Assembly (NCBI GenBank): GCA_045652125.1
Contig: JAZRTT010000019.1
Span: 62,001-126,000 of the forward strand
Length of the DNA: 64,000 nucleotides
From: Avoscillospira sp045652125
GTDB taxonomy: Bacteria > Bacillota > Clostridia > Oscillospirales > Oscillospiraceae
Direction: 5' to 3'
How positions within the stretch are numbered: the first letter of the stretch is position 1; each line of letters begins with the position of its first letter. Of this stretch, positions 35,106 to 42,530 are shown in pieces. The position numbers and the translations under genes are program-made. The notes beneath the pieces were generated by a model. It made no database searches, was not told the DNA's origin, and was given only the letters and a program-made list of their open reading frames with translations.

Positions 35106-35678
35106 TTATGCTCTCAGTTGGAACTGAGAAATATCCACTTCCAGACAGCGGACACCGTTACAGGCGATCTCCCCCCGAATCGGGTTGCCCAGGCTGTCCA
35201 GCCATGTATCCACTGTTAATTCTCCGTCACCATAGCCATCCAAATAGGTGATCCGATAGGTCTGTCCGTCCGATCCTGCGGAAGAAATATAGGCATTGCT
35301 CCAACAGGTTCCCAAAAGCCATGGTGCTTCCACAGCAGAAGTGTTTCCACCGGCCAGTACCCCAAAATCCAGCGCGACCCCGTCAAAATCCACCCCGGTA
35401 CCTGTGTTGGAGACCGTCGCAGTGATCCCGGCAATTTCATCCGGCTCAAGAACCGTGACCACCGCGTTTTCACCGGCCGAATAATCACAGGAAACCGTGA
35501 AAGAATATACCCGATCTCCGAAATCCGCACCGATCTTGGCCGTAAATTCACAGCCGCCTGCACCCAGCAAGGCTGTTCTCAGCTCCAGGGCTTTTTGCAT
35601 CGGTTCCCGGGGCTTTCCGCTGCAGCCGACCAAGGCCAACAGTATTATAACACAACAAATGACTTTCTTCCAGACCAT
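35106..35678 (-). CDS. Lipoprotein in the position of Bacillus YdcC
   Basis: 190-aa lipoprotein: lipobox LVGC at residues 16-19 after a hydrophobic leader. The rest is beta-rich (FTAKIGADFGDRVYSFTVSCDYSAGENAVVTVLEP), compatible with a LolA/YdcC-like fold that binds lipids. Synteny with Bacillus, where YdcC precedes alr and is sporulation-linked, supports the comparison, but I did not confirm it by alignment. Cysteines at CEF, SCDY, GTCW, ACNG and RCLE are notable for an exported protein and may form disulfides. Confidence 0.75.
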   Translation of the reverse strand: MVWKKVICCVIILLALVGCSGKPREPMQKALELRTALLGAGGCEFTAKIGADFGDRVYSFTVSCDYSAGENAVVTVLEPDEIAGITATVSNTGTGVDFDGVALDFGVLAGGNTSAVEAPWLLGTCWSNAYISSAGSDGQTYRITYLDGYGDGELTVDTWLDSLGNPIRGEIACNGVRCLEVDISQFQLRA

Positions 35679-35690
35679 TTCCCCACATCC

Positions 35691-36551
35691 CTATGGCAAA
35701 AGTCGCGGAAGCGCCTCCAACACGTCACAAGGGCCCATGGCATATTGTCCCAGGCGAGCCGATGCCAGATCTCCGGCACGGCCATGAAGCCATGCCGCCG
35801 CAGCCGCGGCCTCCAATACCGGAACCCCCTGTCCCACCAGAGCCGTCAGTATTCCTGCCAGAACGTCCCCGCTGCCGCCAACAGCCATTCCGGCATTTCC
35901 TGTTCGGTTGACATAATGTTTCTTTCCGTCGGTGATGACCGTTTCATGACCTTTTCTCAAAATCACAGTCTGCAGGTCTTTTGCCAGAATCGCTGCACCG
36001 GACACCCGATCCGCTTCCTCTGCCTGGGTCAACCGACGAAATTCACCCTCATGGGGTGTTAGAATCAGCGGACAAGCCGCTCCGCGCAATACATCTTTAT
36101 GCCCGACCATGGCATTTATACCATCTGCATCCAGAATCAACGGGCAGGAACAATGCCGGATGATCTCCGGGATCAATTGATCCAGTTCCTCACTTCGGCC
36201 AAGGCCGGGGCCAAGAAGGCAGGCATCGACCGTTTCCATTCGCTGAAGGATCAGCGGCAGTGCTTCGGCAGAGAGTTTTCCCTCCCTGTCCGGCAGAGGA
36301 AATACCATAGGCGCATCCAGCTTAGCCGCTACAATGGGATATACCGACCGGGGCACACCCAAAAAGATCAGCCCTGCACCGGTACGCAGTGCCGCTTTTG
36401 CCGCCAGCGACGGTGCTCCGGTATAGCCTTCCGATCCACACAACAGCAAAATTCTGCCGTAATCCCCTTTGTGGGTATCCTGCACTCTTTCGGGACAATA
36501 TTTCTTAATAAGGTATTGCCCCGTCTGCCGTGCCAACCATGCTGCTTTCAT
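35691..36551 (-). CDS. nnrD: ADP-dependent NAD(P)H-hydrate dehydratase
   Basis: Repairs the damaged cofactor NAD(P)H hydrate. Ribokinase-like fold with YGRILLLCGSEGYTGAPSLAAKAALRTGAGL, LGPGLGRSEELDQL, LILDADGINAMVG, LTPHEGEFRRLT, and the ATP/ADP site GNAGMAVGGSGDVLAGILTALVGQG. The NnrE epimerase domain is missing, so it is a stand-alone dehydratase of about 286 aa. The ATG at 36551 follows AAGGAGGG; the longer reading to 36575 is less likely. Confidence 0.93.
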   Translation of the reverse strand: MKAAWLARQTGQYLIKKYCPERVQDTHKGDYGRILLLCGSEGYTGAPSLAAKAALRTGAGLIFLGVPRSVYPIVAAKLDAPMVFPLPDREGKLSAEALPLILQRMETVDACLLGPGLGRSEELDQLIPEIIRHCSCPLILDADGINAMVGHKDVLRGAACPLILTPHEGEFRRLTQAEEADRVSGAAILAKDLQTVILRKGHETVITDGKKHYVNRTGNAGMAVGGSGDVLAGILTALVGQGVPVLEAAAAAAWLHGRAGDLASARLGQYAMGPCDVLEALPRLLP

Positions 36552-36632
36552 GGACTCCCTCCTTTCTGCGATCAATTATACTATTTTCAAACTATGATGT
36601 CAAAATTTTATCAATATTTTGTAAAAACATGG

Positions 36633-36661
36633 TTGACCTCGGCACTTCTCTGTGATACAAT
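36633..36661 (+). promoter_or_regulatory. Promoter of the rpmG-secE-nusG operon
   Basis: -35 TTGACC (36633-36638), -10 TACAAT (36656-36661), 17-base spacer; transcription would start near 36668, giving a leader of about 135 bases before rpmG. Confidence 0.8.
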
Positions 36662-36708
36662 AATCGCACCTGTGAAAAAGGGCTTATTTTTTTGCGCCCA
36701 TTTTTCTA

Positions 36709-36764
36709 CCGCGGAACCGGATACTGTGTAGTTTCGGTATCCCCTAAATTTTCCTGGGCCGCGG
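36709..36764 (+). promoter_or_regulatory. Structured leader upstream of rpmG
   Basis: Within the predicted leader, CCGCGG at 36709-36714 pairs with CCGCGG at 36759-36764, and inside it GGATAC (36719-36724) pairs with GTATCC (36737-36742). The nested stems suggest a cis-acting RNA, unknown to me by name. The AAGGAGG of rpmG follows at 36788-36794 outside the stems. Confidence 0.4.
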
Positions 36765-36802
36765 GACGTACAGGGAGGCAATGATTTAAGGAGGTGCCGA
36801 TT

Positions 36803-36952
36803 ATGCGTGTGAAAATCACACTGAGATGCTCTGAGTGCAAGCAGAGAAACTACAACAGCATGAAAAACAAAAAGAATGACCCCGACCGTCTCGAAATGAA
36901 AAAGTATTGCAGATTCTGCAAGAAGCATACTGTCCACAACGAGACGAAGTAA
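36803..36952 (+). CDS. rpmG: 50S ribosomal protein L33
   Basis: 49-aa protein, MRVKITLRCSECKQRNYNSMKN then KKYCRFCKKHTVHNETK. Four cysteines as two CxxC pairs (CSEC, CRFC) make it the zinc-binding (C+) form, so it is not the zinc-independent paralogue induced by zinc shortage. AAGGAGG lies eight bases before the ATG. It leads the secE-nusG transcript, the common Firmicutes order. Confidence 0.96.
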   Translation: MRVKITLRCSECKQRNYNSMKNKKNDPDRLEMKKYCRFCKKHTVHNETK

Positions 36953-36988
36953 GGCATTGGCACTTACAATGCAGAAAGGGTGAACATC

Positions 36989-37225
36989 ATGGCAGAAGCC
37001 AACAAAAAGGAAAATTTTTTGGTTCGCAGCGGCAGGCGCATCGGTCGTTGGTTCCGTGAAATGAAAAGCGAACTGAAGAAGGTCGTTTGGCCCAGCAAGA
37101 GCCAGATGGTCAACAACACGCTGGTCGTTCTCGCCTGCGTTGTTGTCGTTGGCATTTTTATCTGGATTTTTGACGCCGTTGCCGGTCTTGTGGTCAATGG
37201 TATCATTACTCTGGTCAAAGGCTAA
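36989..37225 (+). CDS. secE: Preprotein translocase subunit SecE
   Basis: 78-aa SecE with one membrane segment (residues 44-70, TLVVLACVVVVGIFIWIFDAVAGL) preceded by the conserved amphipathic segment FREMKSELKKVVWPSKSQMVN. It clamps SecY in the translocon. The ATG at 36989 is chosen over the GTG at 36980 because AAAGGGTG fits it better. Confidence 0.95.
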   Translation: MAEANKKENFLVRSGRRIGRWFREMKSELKKVVWPSKSQMVNNTLVVLACVVVVGIFIWIFDAVAGLVVNGIITLVKG

Positions 37226-37234
37226 GGGATCGCT

Positions 37235-37759
37235 ATGGCAGAAGCAGCAAAATGGTATGTGGTCCACACATACTCCGGCTATGAAAATACAGTCAAAGCG
37301 ACCATCGAGAAAACAGTTGAGACTCGCCATTTGGAAGATCTCATCCATGTTGTCTCCATTCCCATGGAGACTGTCACCGAGATGACAGACAATGGTCCCA
37401 AGACTTACGACCGCAAGGTATTCCCCGGCTATGTGCTGGTGAAGATGATCATGACGGACGAAGCTTGGTATATCATTAAAAATGTCCGCGGTGTCACCGG
37501 TTTCGTCGGTTCCGGCACCAAACCCACTGCCCTCACAGAAGAGGAAGTGTCTCAGTTGGGTGTGGAAAAACATGAGATCGTCGTTAACTATGCCGTGGGC
37601 GACACGGTAAAGATCAATGACGGTCCTCTGACTTCCTTTACCGGCGTTGTGGATGAACTGGAAATCGAAAAAAACAGAGTTCGCGTCATCGTTTCCATGT
37701 TCGGACGCGAGACACCGGTCGAGTTGGAACTCGATCAGGTGGAGGTTGTGGAAAACTAA
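37235..37759 (+). CDS. nusG: Transcription termination/antitermination factor NusG
   Basis: 174-aa NusG: NGN domain (WYVVHTYSGYENTVKATIE, KVFPGYVLVKMIMTDEAWYIIKNVRGVTGFVG) and a C-terminal KOW domain (VGDTVKINDGPLTSFTGVVDELEIEKNRVRV). Couples RNA polymerase to Rho or ribosome. Normal length; nine bases after secE. Confidence 0.97.
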   Translation: MAEAAKWYVVHTYSGYENTVKATIEKTVETRHLEDLIHVVSIPMETVTEMTDNGPKTYDRKVFPGYVLVKMIMTDEAWYIIKNVRGVTGFVGSGTKPTALTEEEVSQLGVEKHEIVVNYAVGDTVKINDGPLTSFTGVVDELEIEKNRVRVIVSMFGRETPVELELDQVEVVEN

Positions 37760-37855
37760 ACCAACGGCTGTTCATCAGCCAGAACGTGGGAGGGGCCACG
37801 GTCCCGCCAAAAATACGCTCTGCGTATCACCACATTTTTTCAGGAGGTGCTTATC
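37760..37855 (+). promoter_or_regulatory. nusG-rplK intergenic region with conserved CGTGGGAGG motif
   Basis: A GGCTG/CAGCC hairpin is followed by CGTGGGAGG (37785-37793), and the GGGA of that motif can pair with TCCC about ten bases downstream. The same CGTGGGAGG recurs before rplA at 38334-38342. It probably belongs to the mRNA leader structure of the L11 operon. No separate promoter found. Confidence 0.4.
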
Positions 37856-38284
37856 ATGGCACAGAAAGTAACAGGTTATATCAAACTGCAAATTCCGGCA
37901 GCCAAGGCTACCGCTTCTCCCCCCGTGGGTCCTGCTCTCGGTCAGCACGGCGTGAACATTGCCATGTTCATCAAGGAATTTAATGAGCGTACCAAAGATC
38001 AGGCCGGTTTTAAGATTCCCGTTGTCATCACGGTCTATGCCGACCGCAGCTTCACTTTTGTCACCAAGACGCCCCCCACTCCTACCCTGATCCTTAAGGC
38101 TCTGGGCATCGAGAGCGGTTCCGGTGTCCCCAACAAAAACAAGGTCGCTACCATCAGCCAGGCTCAGCTCCGCGAGATCGCCGAGAAGAAGATGCCTGAT
38201 CTGACTGCTGCTACCATCGAAGCTGCTATGAGTCAGGTTGCCGGCACTTGCCGCAGCATGGGCGTTCTTGTTTCCGAAGACTAA
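37856..38284 (+). CDS. rplK: 50S ribosomal protein L11
   Basis: 142-aa L11 of the GTPase-associated centre. Typical KVTGYIKLQIPAAKATASPPVGPALGQHGVNIAMFIKEFNERT, SFTFVTKTPPTP and the C-terminal RNA-binding domain GTCRSMGVLV. The ATG at 37856 follows CAGGAGG; a GTG three codons earlier overlaps the ribosome-binding site. Confidence 0.97.
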   Translation: MAQKVTGYIKLQIPAAKATASPPVGPALGQHGVNIAMFIKEFNERTKDQAGFKIPVVITVYADRSFTFVTKTPPTPTLILKALGIESGSGVPNKNKVATISQAQLREIAEKKMPDLTAATIEAAMSQVAGTCRSMGVLVSED

Positions 38285-38298
38285 TCTAACGCTTGACC

Positions 38299-38326
38299 GA
38301 GGATTTCCGGTATTAGACCGGTCCTC
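38299..38326 (+). promoter_or_regulatory. Two-step hairpin in the rplA leader
   Basis: GAGGA (38299-38303) pairs with TCCTC (38322-38326) and CCGGT (38307-38311) with ACCGG (38317-38321), with a three-base TTT bulge on one side and an ATTAG loop. It sits between rplK and rplA, just before the CGTGGGAGG motif. A bulged helix of this kind is what L1 uses for autoregulation in other bacteria; here that is inference. Confidence 0.45.
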
Positions 38327-38376
38327 ATAAATACGTGGGAGGATTATTCCGAATCACCACTAAGGAGGATATTACA

Positions 38377-39066
38377 TTGTTTAGAGGTAAAAAGTATAAA
38401 GACAGCACAAAGCTGATCGACCGCAGCGTTCAGTACGACGTGGCTGACGCCATGGGTCTGGTCGTTAAGGCAGCTCCTGCCAAGTTCGATGAGACTGTTG
38501 AAATTCACATCAAGTTGGGTGTCGACTCCCGCCATGCTGACCAGCAGGTCCGCGGCGCCATCGTCCTGCCCAACGGCACCGGCAAGACCCGTAAAGTTCT
38601 GGTCTTTGCTAAGGATGCCAAGGTTGACGAAGCTCTGGCAGCCGGCGCAGACTATGCCGGCGGCATGGAACTGGTTGACAAGATCACCAAGGAAAACTGG
38701 TTTGACTTCGACGTAGTCGTTGCTACTCCCGATATGATGGGTGTGGTCGGCCGTCTTGGTAAGGTCCTGGGCCCCAAGGGTCTGATGCCCTCCCCCAAGG
38801 CCGGCACCGTGACCCCCAACGTTACTGCCGCTGTCAATGAAATCAAAGCCGGTAAGATCGAGTATCGTCTCGACAAGACCAACATCATCCACTGCCCCAT
38901 CGGAAAGGTTTCCTTCGGTGCTGAAAAGCTCCAGGAGAACTTCGAGGCTCTCATGGGCGCCGTCATCAAGGCCAAGCCCGCCGCTGCCAAGGGTCAGTAC
39001 GTTAAGAGCTGTGTCGTGGCCTCTACCATGGGCCCCGGCATCAAGGTCAGCACTGCTAAATTCTGA
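38377..39066 (+). CDS. rplA: 50S ribosomal protein L1 (TTG start)
   Basis: 229-aa L1: FRGKKYKDSTKLIDRSVQYDVADAM, LGVDSRHADQQVRGAIVLPNGTGKT, VVATPDMMGVVGRLGKVLGPKGLMPSPKAGTVT, all family-typical. No ATG fits; the TTG at 38377 follows AAGGAGG by eight bases, so this is a weak-start gene whose output is probably limited. It is followed by the promoter for rplJL. Confidence 0.95.
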   Translation: MFRGKKYKDSTKLIDRSVQYDVADAMGLVVKAAPAKFDETVEIHIKLGVDSRHADQQVRGAIVLPNGTGKTRKVLVFAKDAKVDEALAAGADYAGGMELVDKITKENWFDFDVVVATPDMMGVVGRLGKVLGPKGLMPSPKAGTVTPNVTAAVNEIKAGKIEYRLDKTNIIHCPIGKVSFGAEKLQENFEALMGAVIKAKPAAAKGQYVKSCVVASTMGPGIKVSTAKF

Positions 39067-39082
39067 TTTTCTCAAAAAGTTC

Positions 39083-39111
39083 TTGACAAATTTTGCGGAA
39101 CTTGATATGAT
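39083..39111 (+). promoter_or_regulatory. Promoter of rplJ-rplL
   Basis: -35 TTGACA (39083-39088) and -10 TATGAT (39106-39111) with a 17-base spacer, starting 16 bases after the rplA stop. Start near 39118. Confidence 0.85.
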
Positions 39112-39117
39112 ATTTTG

Positions 39118-39253
39118 GCTGCCAAAGACAGCAGGAGGCTTTATGCCGTAAAGGAACTTCCCTTCCTGCCGAGGTTTCGCAAAATGATAAGCATTTTGTG
39201 TCCTCACGTCTATGGCGTGAGGACATTTATATTTTACTCGGAGGTGACACAAC
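39118..39253 (+). promoter_or_regulatory. L10 leader with intrinsic attenuator
   Basis: The leader has the Firmicutes L10-leader signature: GCCAAAGACAGCAGGAGGC, later CCTGCCGAGG, which binds the L10(L12)4 complex. At its end a 10-bp stem (39199-39208 with 39216-39225) is followed by TTTATATTTT, an intrinsic terminator 23 bases before the rplJ start. Repression would thus work by premature termination. Rfam RF00557 would confirm. Confidence 0.8.
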
Positions 39254-39946
39254 ATGCCCAACGCAAAGGTACTGGAGAGCAAAAAGGCAACTGTGGAAGC
39301 CCTCGCCGAAAAGCTGCAGAACGCTACTGCTGCTGTGTTCGTCGACTATAAGGGTATCAACGTCGCTCAGGATACTGAGCTGCGTAACCAGTTCCGTGCC
39401 GCCAATGTTGAGTACACCGTTGTGAAGAACACGCTCACCCGCTTCGCCGCCAACAAGATCGGCTACGGCGATTTCGATGAGCTGCTCAACGGCACTACTT
39501 CCATGGCTTGTACCACCGGCGATCCCATCGCTCCGGCTCGTATCGTCAGCGAATTCGCCAAAAAGAACAAGGACGTCGTCAAGATCAAGGGCGGCATGGT
39601 CGAGGGTAAGGTCCTGACCGTGGACGAGCTCAAGGCTTTTGGCGAACTGCCCTCCAAGGACGCTCTGATCGCTCAGGTCCTTGGCACCCTGCTGGCTCCT
39701 ATTACCAGCCTGGCCTTCGTGGTTTCTCAGATCGCAGAAAAGGGTGGCGCCCCTGTGGAAGCCGCTGCTCCTGCTGAAGAAGCTGCTGCTCCTGCTGAAG
39801 AAGCCGCTGCTCCTGCTGAAGAAGCTGCTGCTCCTGCTGAAGAAGCCGCTGCTCCTGCTGAAGAAGCTGCACCTGCTGAAGAAGCCGCTGCTCCTGCTGA
39901 AGAAGCCGCTGCTCCTGCTGAAGAAGCACCCGCTGAAGAAGCTTAA
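39254..39946 (+). CDS. rplJ: 50S ribosomal protein L10 with a Pro-Ala-Glu repeat tail
   Basis: L10 anchors L7/L12 dimers on the ribosome stalk. Residues 1-165 are a normal L10 (KKATVEALAEKLQNATAAVFVDYKGI, then the L12-binding helix LIAQVLGTLLAPITSLAFVV). Residues 166-230 form an added acidic tail of eight PAEEA units, mostly spaced as AAAPAEE. Usual L10 is 165-175 aa; here 230. The tail is encoded by a nearly exact 21-base DNA repeat (39764-39943). Function unknown. Whether it is stable in length between strains is not visible. Confidence 0.95.
   Translation: MPNAKVLESKKATVEALAEKLQNATAAVFVDYKGINVAQDTELRNQFRAANVEYTVVKNTLTRFAANKIGYGDFDELLNGTTSMACTTGDPIAPARIVSEFAKKNKDVVKIKGGMVEGKVLTVDELKAFGELPSKDALIAQVLGTLLAPITSLAFVVSQIAEKGGAPVEAAAPAEEAAAPAEEAAAPAEEAAAPAEEAAAPAEEAAPAEEAAAPAEEAAAPAEEAPAEEA
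39764..39943 (+). repeat. Tandem 21-base repeat encoding the L10 tail
   Basis: Eight units of the pattern GCTGCTCCTGCTGAAGAA(GCC/GCT), a few shortened by three or six bases. Codon use is almost uniform (GCT, CCT, GAA), consistent with recent slippage expansion. Confidence 0.85.
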
Positions 39947-39991
39947 TTCAACAAACAAACCATTTACTACATTATTTGGAGGTAATTTAAA

Positions 39992-40369
39992 ATGGCATCC
40001 GAAAAGATCACTGCTCTCGTTGAAGAAGTTAAGACCCTGTCCGTTCTGGAGCTGTCCGAACTGGTTCACACTCTGGAAGAAGTTTTCGGCGTTTCCGCCG
40101 CTGCCGCTGCTGTCGCTGCTCCCGCCGCCGGCGCCGGTGCTGCTGCCGCTGAAGAAAAGACCGAATTCGATCTGGTCCTGAAGTCCGCAGGCGCCAACAA
40201 GATCGGCGTTATCAAGGTTGTCCGTGCTCTGACCGGCCTGGGCCTGAAGGAAGCTAAGGAAATCGTCGACAACGCTCCCAAGACTCTGAAGGAAGCTATG
40301 TCCAAGGACGACGCCGAAAAGGCAGCCGCCGAGCTGAAGGAAGCCGGCGCCGAGGTCGAAGTGAAGTAA
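39992..40369 (+). CDS. rplL: 50S ribosomal protein L7/L12
   Basis: 125-aa stalk protein: N-terminal dimerisation helix (ITALVEEVKTLSVLELSELVHTLEEVFGV), Ala/Gly hinge (SAAAAAVAAPAAGAGAAAAEE), and C-terminal factor-binding domain FDLVLKSAGANKIGVIKVVRALTGLGLKEAKEIVD. Follows rplJ by 45 bases. The Ala-rich hinge is longer than average but of normal type. Confidence 0.97.
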   Translation: MASEKITALVEEVKTLSVLELSELVHTLEEVFGVSAAAAAVAAPAAGAGAAAAEEKTEFDLVLKSAGANKIGVIKVVRALTGLGLKEAKEIVDNAPKTLKEAMSKDDAEKAAAELKEAGAEVEVK

Positions 40370-40383
40370 TTCACCTCTTAATG

Positions 40384-40415
40384 AAAAATCGGATGACAAC
40401 GTCATCCGGTTTTTC
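40384..40415 (+). terminator. Terminator of the rplJL transcript
   Basis: Stem CGGATGAC/GTCATCCG (40390-40397 with 40401-40408, AAC loop), flanked by AAAAAT and GGTTTTT; 14 bases after the rplL stop. Confidence 0.85.
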
Positions 40416-40420
40416 ATTTT

Positions 40421-40441
40421 TTCTGTGATATTATCACAGAA
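40421..40441. promoter_or_regulatory. Perfect 21-bp palindrome upstream of the SDR gene
   Basis: TTCTGTGATA-T-TATCACAGAA reads the same on both strands. It contains TGTGA-N5-TCACA, close in shape to operators of the CRP/FNR and Rex families, and a TATTAT -10-like core. It stands 70 bases before the SDR start and just beyond the rplL terminator, so it is more likely an operator than a terminator. No clear -35 box found. Confidence 0.55.
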
Positions 40442-40510
40442 CTTTGGAAGAATATCTGTTAATATCACTCCATAAAGTTTATGAAAAAATTCGGAACGGA
40501 GGTATATGTC

Positions 40511-41257
40511 ATGCGTTTAAAAGACAAAGTAGCTATCATCACAGGCGGAAGCCGTGGAATCGGCTTTGCCACAGCAGATCGGTTTTTGCAGGAGGGTGCA
40601 GCCGTTGTCATCACTGCCAGTTCCTCTGCCAACGCAGAAAAAGCAGCTGCTAAATTAAAGGCACTGCATCCTGACGGCAATGTTTCCGGGATCAGCCCCG
40701 ATCTCAGCAGTCTGCAATCCGTCCGTGAGGCTTTCAGCCAGGTCGTTAAGCAGTATGGAAAACTGGATATTTTGGTCAACAATGCAGGCGTGTCGGAGAG
40801 TACCCCCTTCTCCGCCTATACAGAGGAAACCTTTGATAAAGTCATAGATCTCAACGTCAAGGGTGTATTCAACGCCTCCCGGGTCGCCAGTGAGTATATG
40901 ACAAATAGCGGAAGCGGTGTTATTTTGAATACCTCCTCCATGGTCAGCATCTACGGCCAGCCCAGCGGAATCGCCTATCCCACTTCCAAATTTGCCGTCA
41001 ACGGCTTTACCCTGTCTCTTGCCAGAGAGCTTGGTCCTAAGGGTGTTCGTGTGAATGCGGTCGCACCCGGTATTACGGAAACGGACATGATGAAAGCCGT
41101 ACCCAAGGAAGTCATTGAGCCCATGATCCGTCAGATCCCCCTGCGTCGGCTGGGTCAGCCGGAGGACATTGCCAATGCCTTTGTATTCCTTGCCTCCGAT
41201 GAGGCATCTTATATCACCGGCGTGATCCTTTCTGTGGACGGTTTGGCCAGAAGCTGA
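40511..41257 (+). CDS. Short-chain dehydrogenase/reductase, FabG-like
   Basis: 248-aa NAD(P)-dependent oxidoreductase. Cofactor loop TGGSRGIG near residue 11, NNAG, catalytic Ser-Tyr-Lys: SSMVSIYGQPSGIAYPTSKFAV, and the C-terminal GITETDMMKAVP and YITGVILSVDGL. FabG of fatty-acid synthesis is the nearest match, but the gene is alone, outside a fab cluster, so it may reduce another ketone (gut SDRs of this type include hydroxysteroid dehydrogenases). Start at 40511 follows GGAGG; a longer reading at 40481 is rejected. Confidence 0.85.
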   Translation: MRLKDKVAIITGGSRGIGFATADRFLQEGAAVVITASSSANAEKAAAKLKALHPDGNVSGISPDLSSLQSVREAFSQVVKQYGKLDILVNNAGVSESTPFSAYTEETFDKVIDLNVKGVFNASRVASEYMTNSGSGVILNTSSMVSIYGQPSGIAYPTSKFAVNGFTLSLARELGPKGVRVNAVAPGITETDMMKAVPKEVIEPMIRQIPLRRLGQPEDIANAFVFLASDEASYITGVILSVDGLARS

Positions 41258-41258
41258 T

Positions 41259-41283
41259 AAAAGCTCCCCAATGGGGAGCTTTT
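41259..41283. terminator. Bidirectional terminator between SDR and dinB
   Basis: An 11-bp inverted repeat AAAAGCTCCCC / GGGGAGCTTTT (41259-41269 with 41273-41283) placed between the two convergent genes, with T-runs on both sides. Confidence 0.9.
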
Positions 41284-42522
41284 TCACAGTTTCACATGAA
41301 AAGCCACAGACTGAGCACCCTTTCTGGGATTTTCAAAGGGTAAAAGAGATGCCCGGCAGATGGCCTCCTCTCCAAATTTGTCCCGAATGGCATCCACCGC
41401 CGTATCCAGTTTTTCCAGTTTGTCGAATCGCACCGTATCAAACACACTGTACTGCCGGTAGGGCTCATGGGACACCTTCCCCATTTGGACCCCCAACTGC
41501 CGCAGAGGTATTTTTCCGTCCCAGACCCTTGCCAATATGTCGCAGGCTGCTCCATAGATCTCCATTGTACTGTTGGTAGCAGAAGGAAGCTGTCTTTGGC
41601 TGGTAAAATTCTCAAACTGTGCCGTCCGCCACTGGAGCGTCACACAGCGGCCGGACTGTCCGTCCCGACGCATCCGGGCTGCCACCGTTTCGCAAAGGCA
41701 CAAAAGCACCTGCTGGGCATAGACCGGTTCCGTCACATCCCACGGTGTGGTCATGGCATTGCCGTAGCCCTTATTTTCCGGAGCTTCTGAGATCACCGGG
41801 TCGGCGTTTCTTCCGTTGGCCAGATGCCAGATTGTTTCCCCGTGTTTGTGGAGCTTCTTCCGCAGTTCCCGGGGATCTGCCTTTGCCAATTGACCGATGG
41901 TATAAAGCCCCATGCGATGCAGCTTTTCTTCTGTGGCTCTGCCTACATAAAACAGCTCCCGTACCGGCAGGGGCCACAGTTTTTCTTCCATTTCCCAAGG
42001 GAACAAAGTCAGGACCTTATTGGGTTTTTCCAGTTCTCCTGCCATTTTGGCCAGCATTTTATTGGATGAAATGCCGATATTCACCGTAAATCCCAATTCC
42101 CGATAGATCTTGTCTTTCAGCCATTGGGCCGCAAAAACAGGGCTGCCGTAGAGCCGCTGGGTCCCGGTCATATCCACCCAGGCTTCGTCCACGGAAAACT
42201 GCTCCACCAAAGGCGAAACCTGCCGCAGCATTGCCATTAGCTTTGCGGAGGCGGACAAATACAGATCATAATCCGGCTCTGCCACCTGAAGTCCCGGGCA
42301 TTTCTCCCGGGCCATCCCCAAAGGCTCCCCGGTTTTGATCCCGTACTTCTTGGCCGGGGTGCTCTTGGCCAGAACGATGCTCCGCCGGGAGTCCTTCTGC
42401 CCGGCAATGACCGAGGGGACTTCCCGTAAATCAAAGGTTTCTCCCAGCACCTTGCACCGATAAGCCGCCGTCCAGGAAAGAAACGCACTATTGACATCAA
42501 TATGAAAAATCACCCGTTCCAT
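41284..42522 (-). CDS. dinB: DNA polymerase IV, Y family
   Basis: 412-aa error-prone translesion polymerase. Motifs: HIDVNSAFLSW (metal Asp), SVDEAWVDMTG (SxDE, metal residues), GISSNKMLAKMAGELEKPN, and the HhH region and little-finger domain; no clear clamp-binding tail is obvious. A longer reading to 42558 is rejected because AGGTGG precedes ATG 42522. It is the second gene of a two-gene SOS operon with two LexA boxes at its promoter. Confidence 0.93.
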   Translation of the reverse strand: MERVIFHIDVNSAFLSWTAAYRCKVLGETFDLREVPSVIAGQKDSRRSIVLAKSTPAKKYGIKTGEPLGMAREKCPGLQVAEPDYDLYLSASAKLMAMLRQVSPLVEQFSVDEAWVDMTGTQRLYGSPVFAAQWLKDKIYRELGFTVNIGISSNKMLAKMAGELEKPNKVLTLFPWEMEEKLWPLPVRELFYVGRATEEKLHRMGLYTIGQLAKADPRELRKKLHKHGETIWHLANGRNADPVISEAPENKGYGNAMTTPWDVTEPVYAQQVLLCLCETVAARMRRDGQSGRCVTLQWRTAQFENFTSQRQLPSATNSTMEIYGAACDILARVWDGKIPLRQLGVQMGKVSHEPYRQYSVFDTVRFDKLEKLDTAVDAIRDKFGEEAICRASLLPFENPRKGAQSVAFHVKL

Positions 42523-42530
42523 AGGCCACC

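Noticed and set aside
39764..39943. 21-base tandem repeats as a possible mobile or regulatory array
   Set aside because: They stay in frame with rplJ and encode PAEEA; coding repeat only.
39227..40468. 413-codon minus-strand ORF with FFSRSSG repeats over rplJ-rplL
   Set aside because: It is the antisense shadow of the PAEEA repeat and rplL; no ribosome-binding site and the real genes are on the plus strand.
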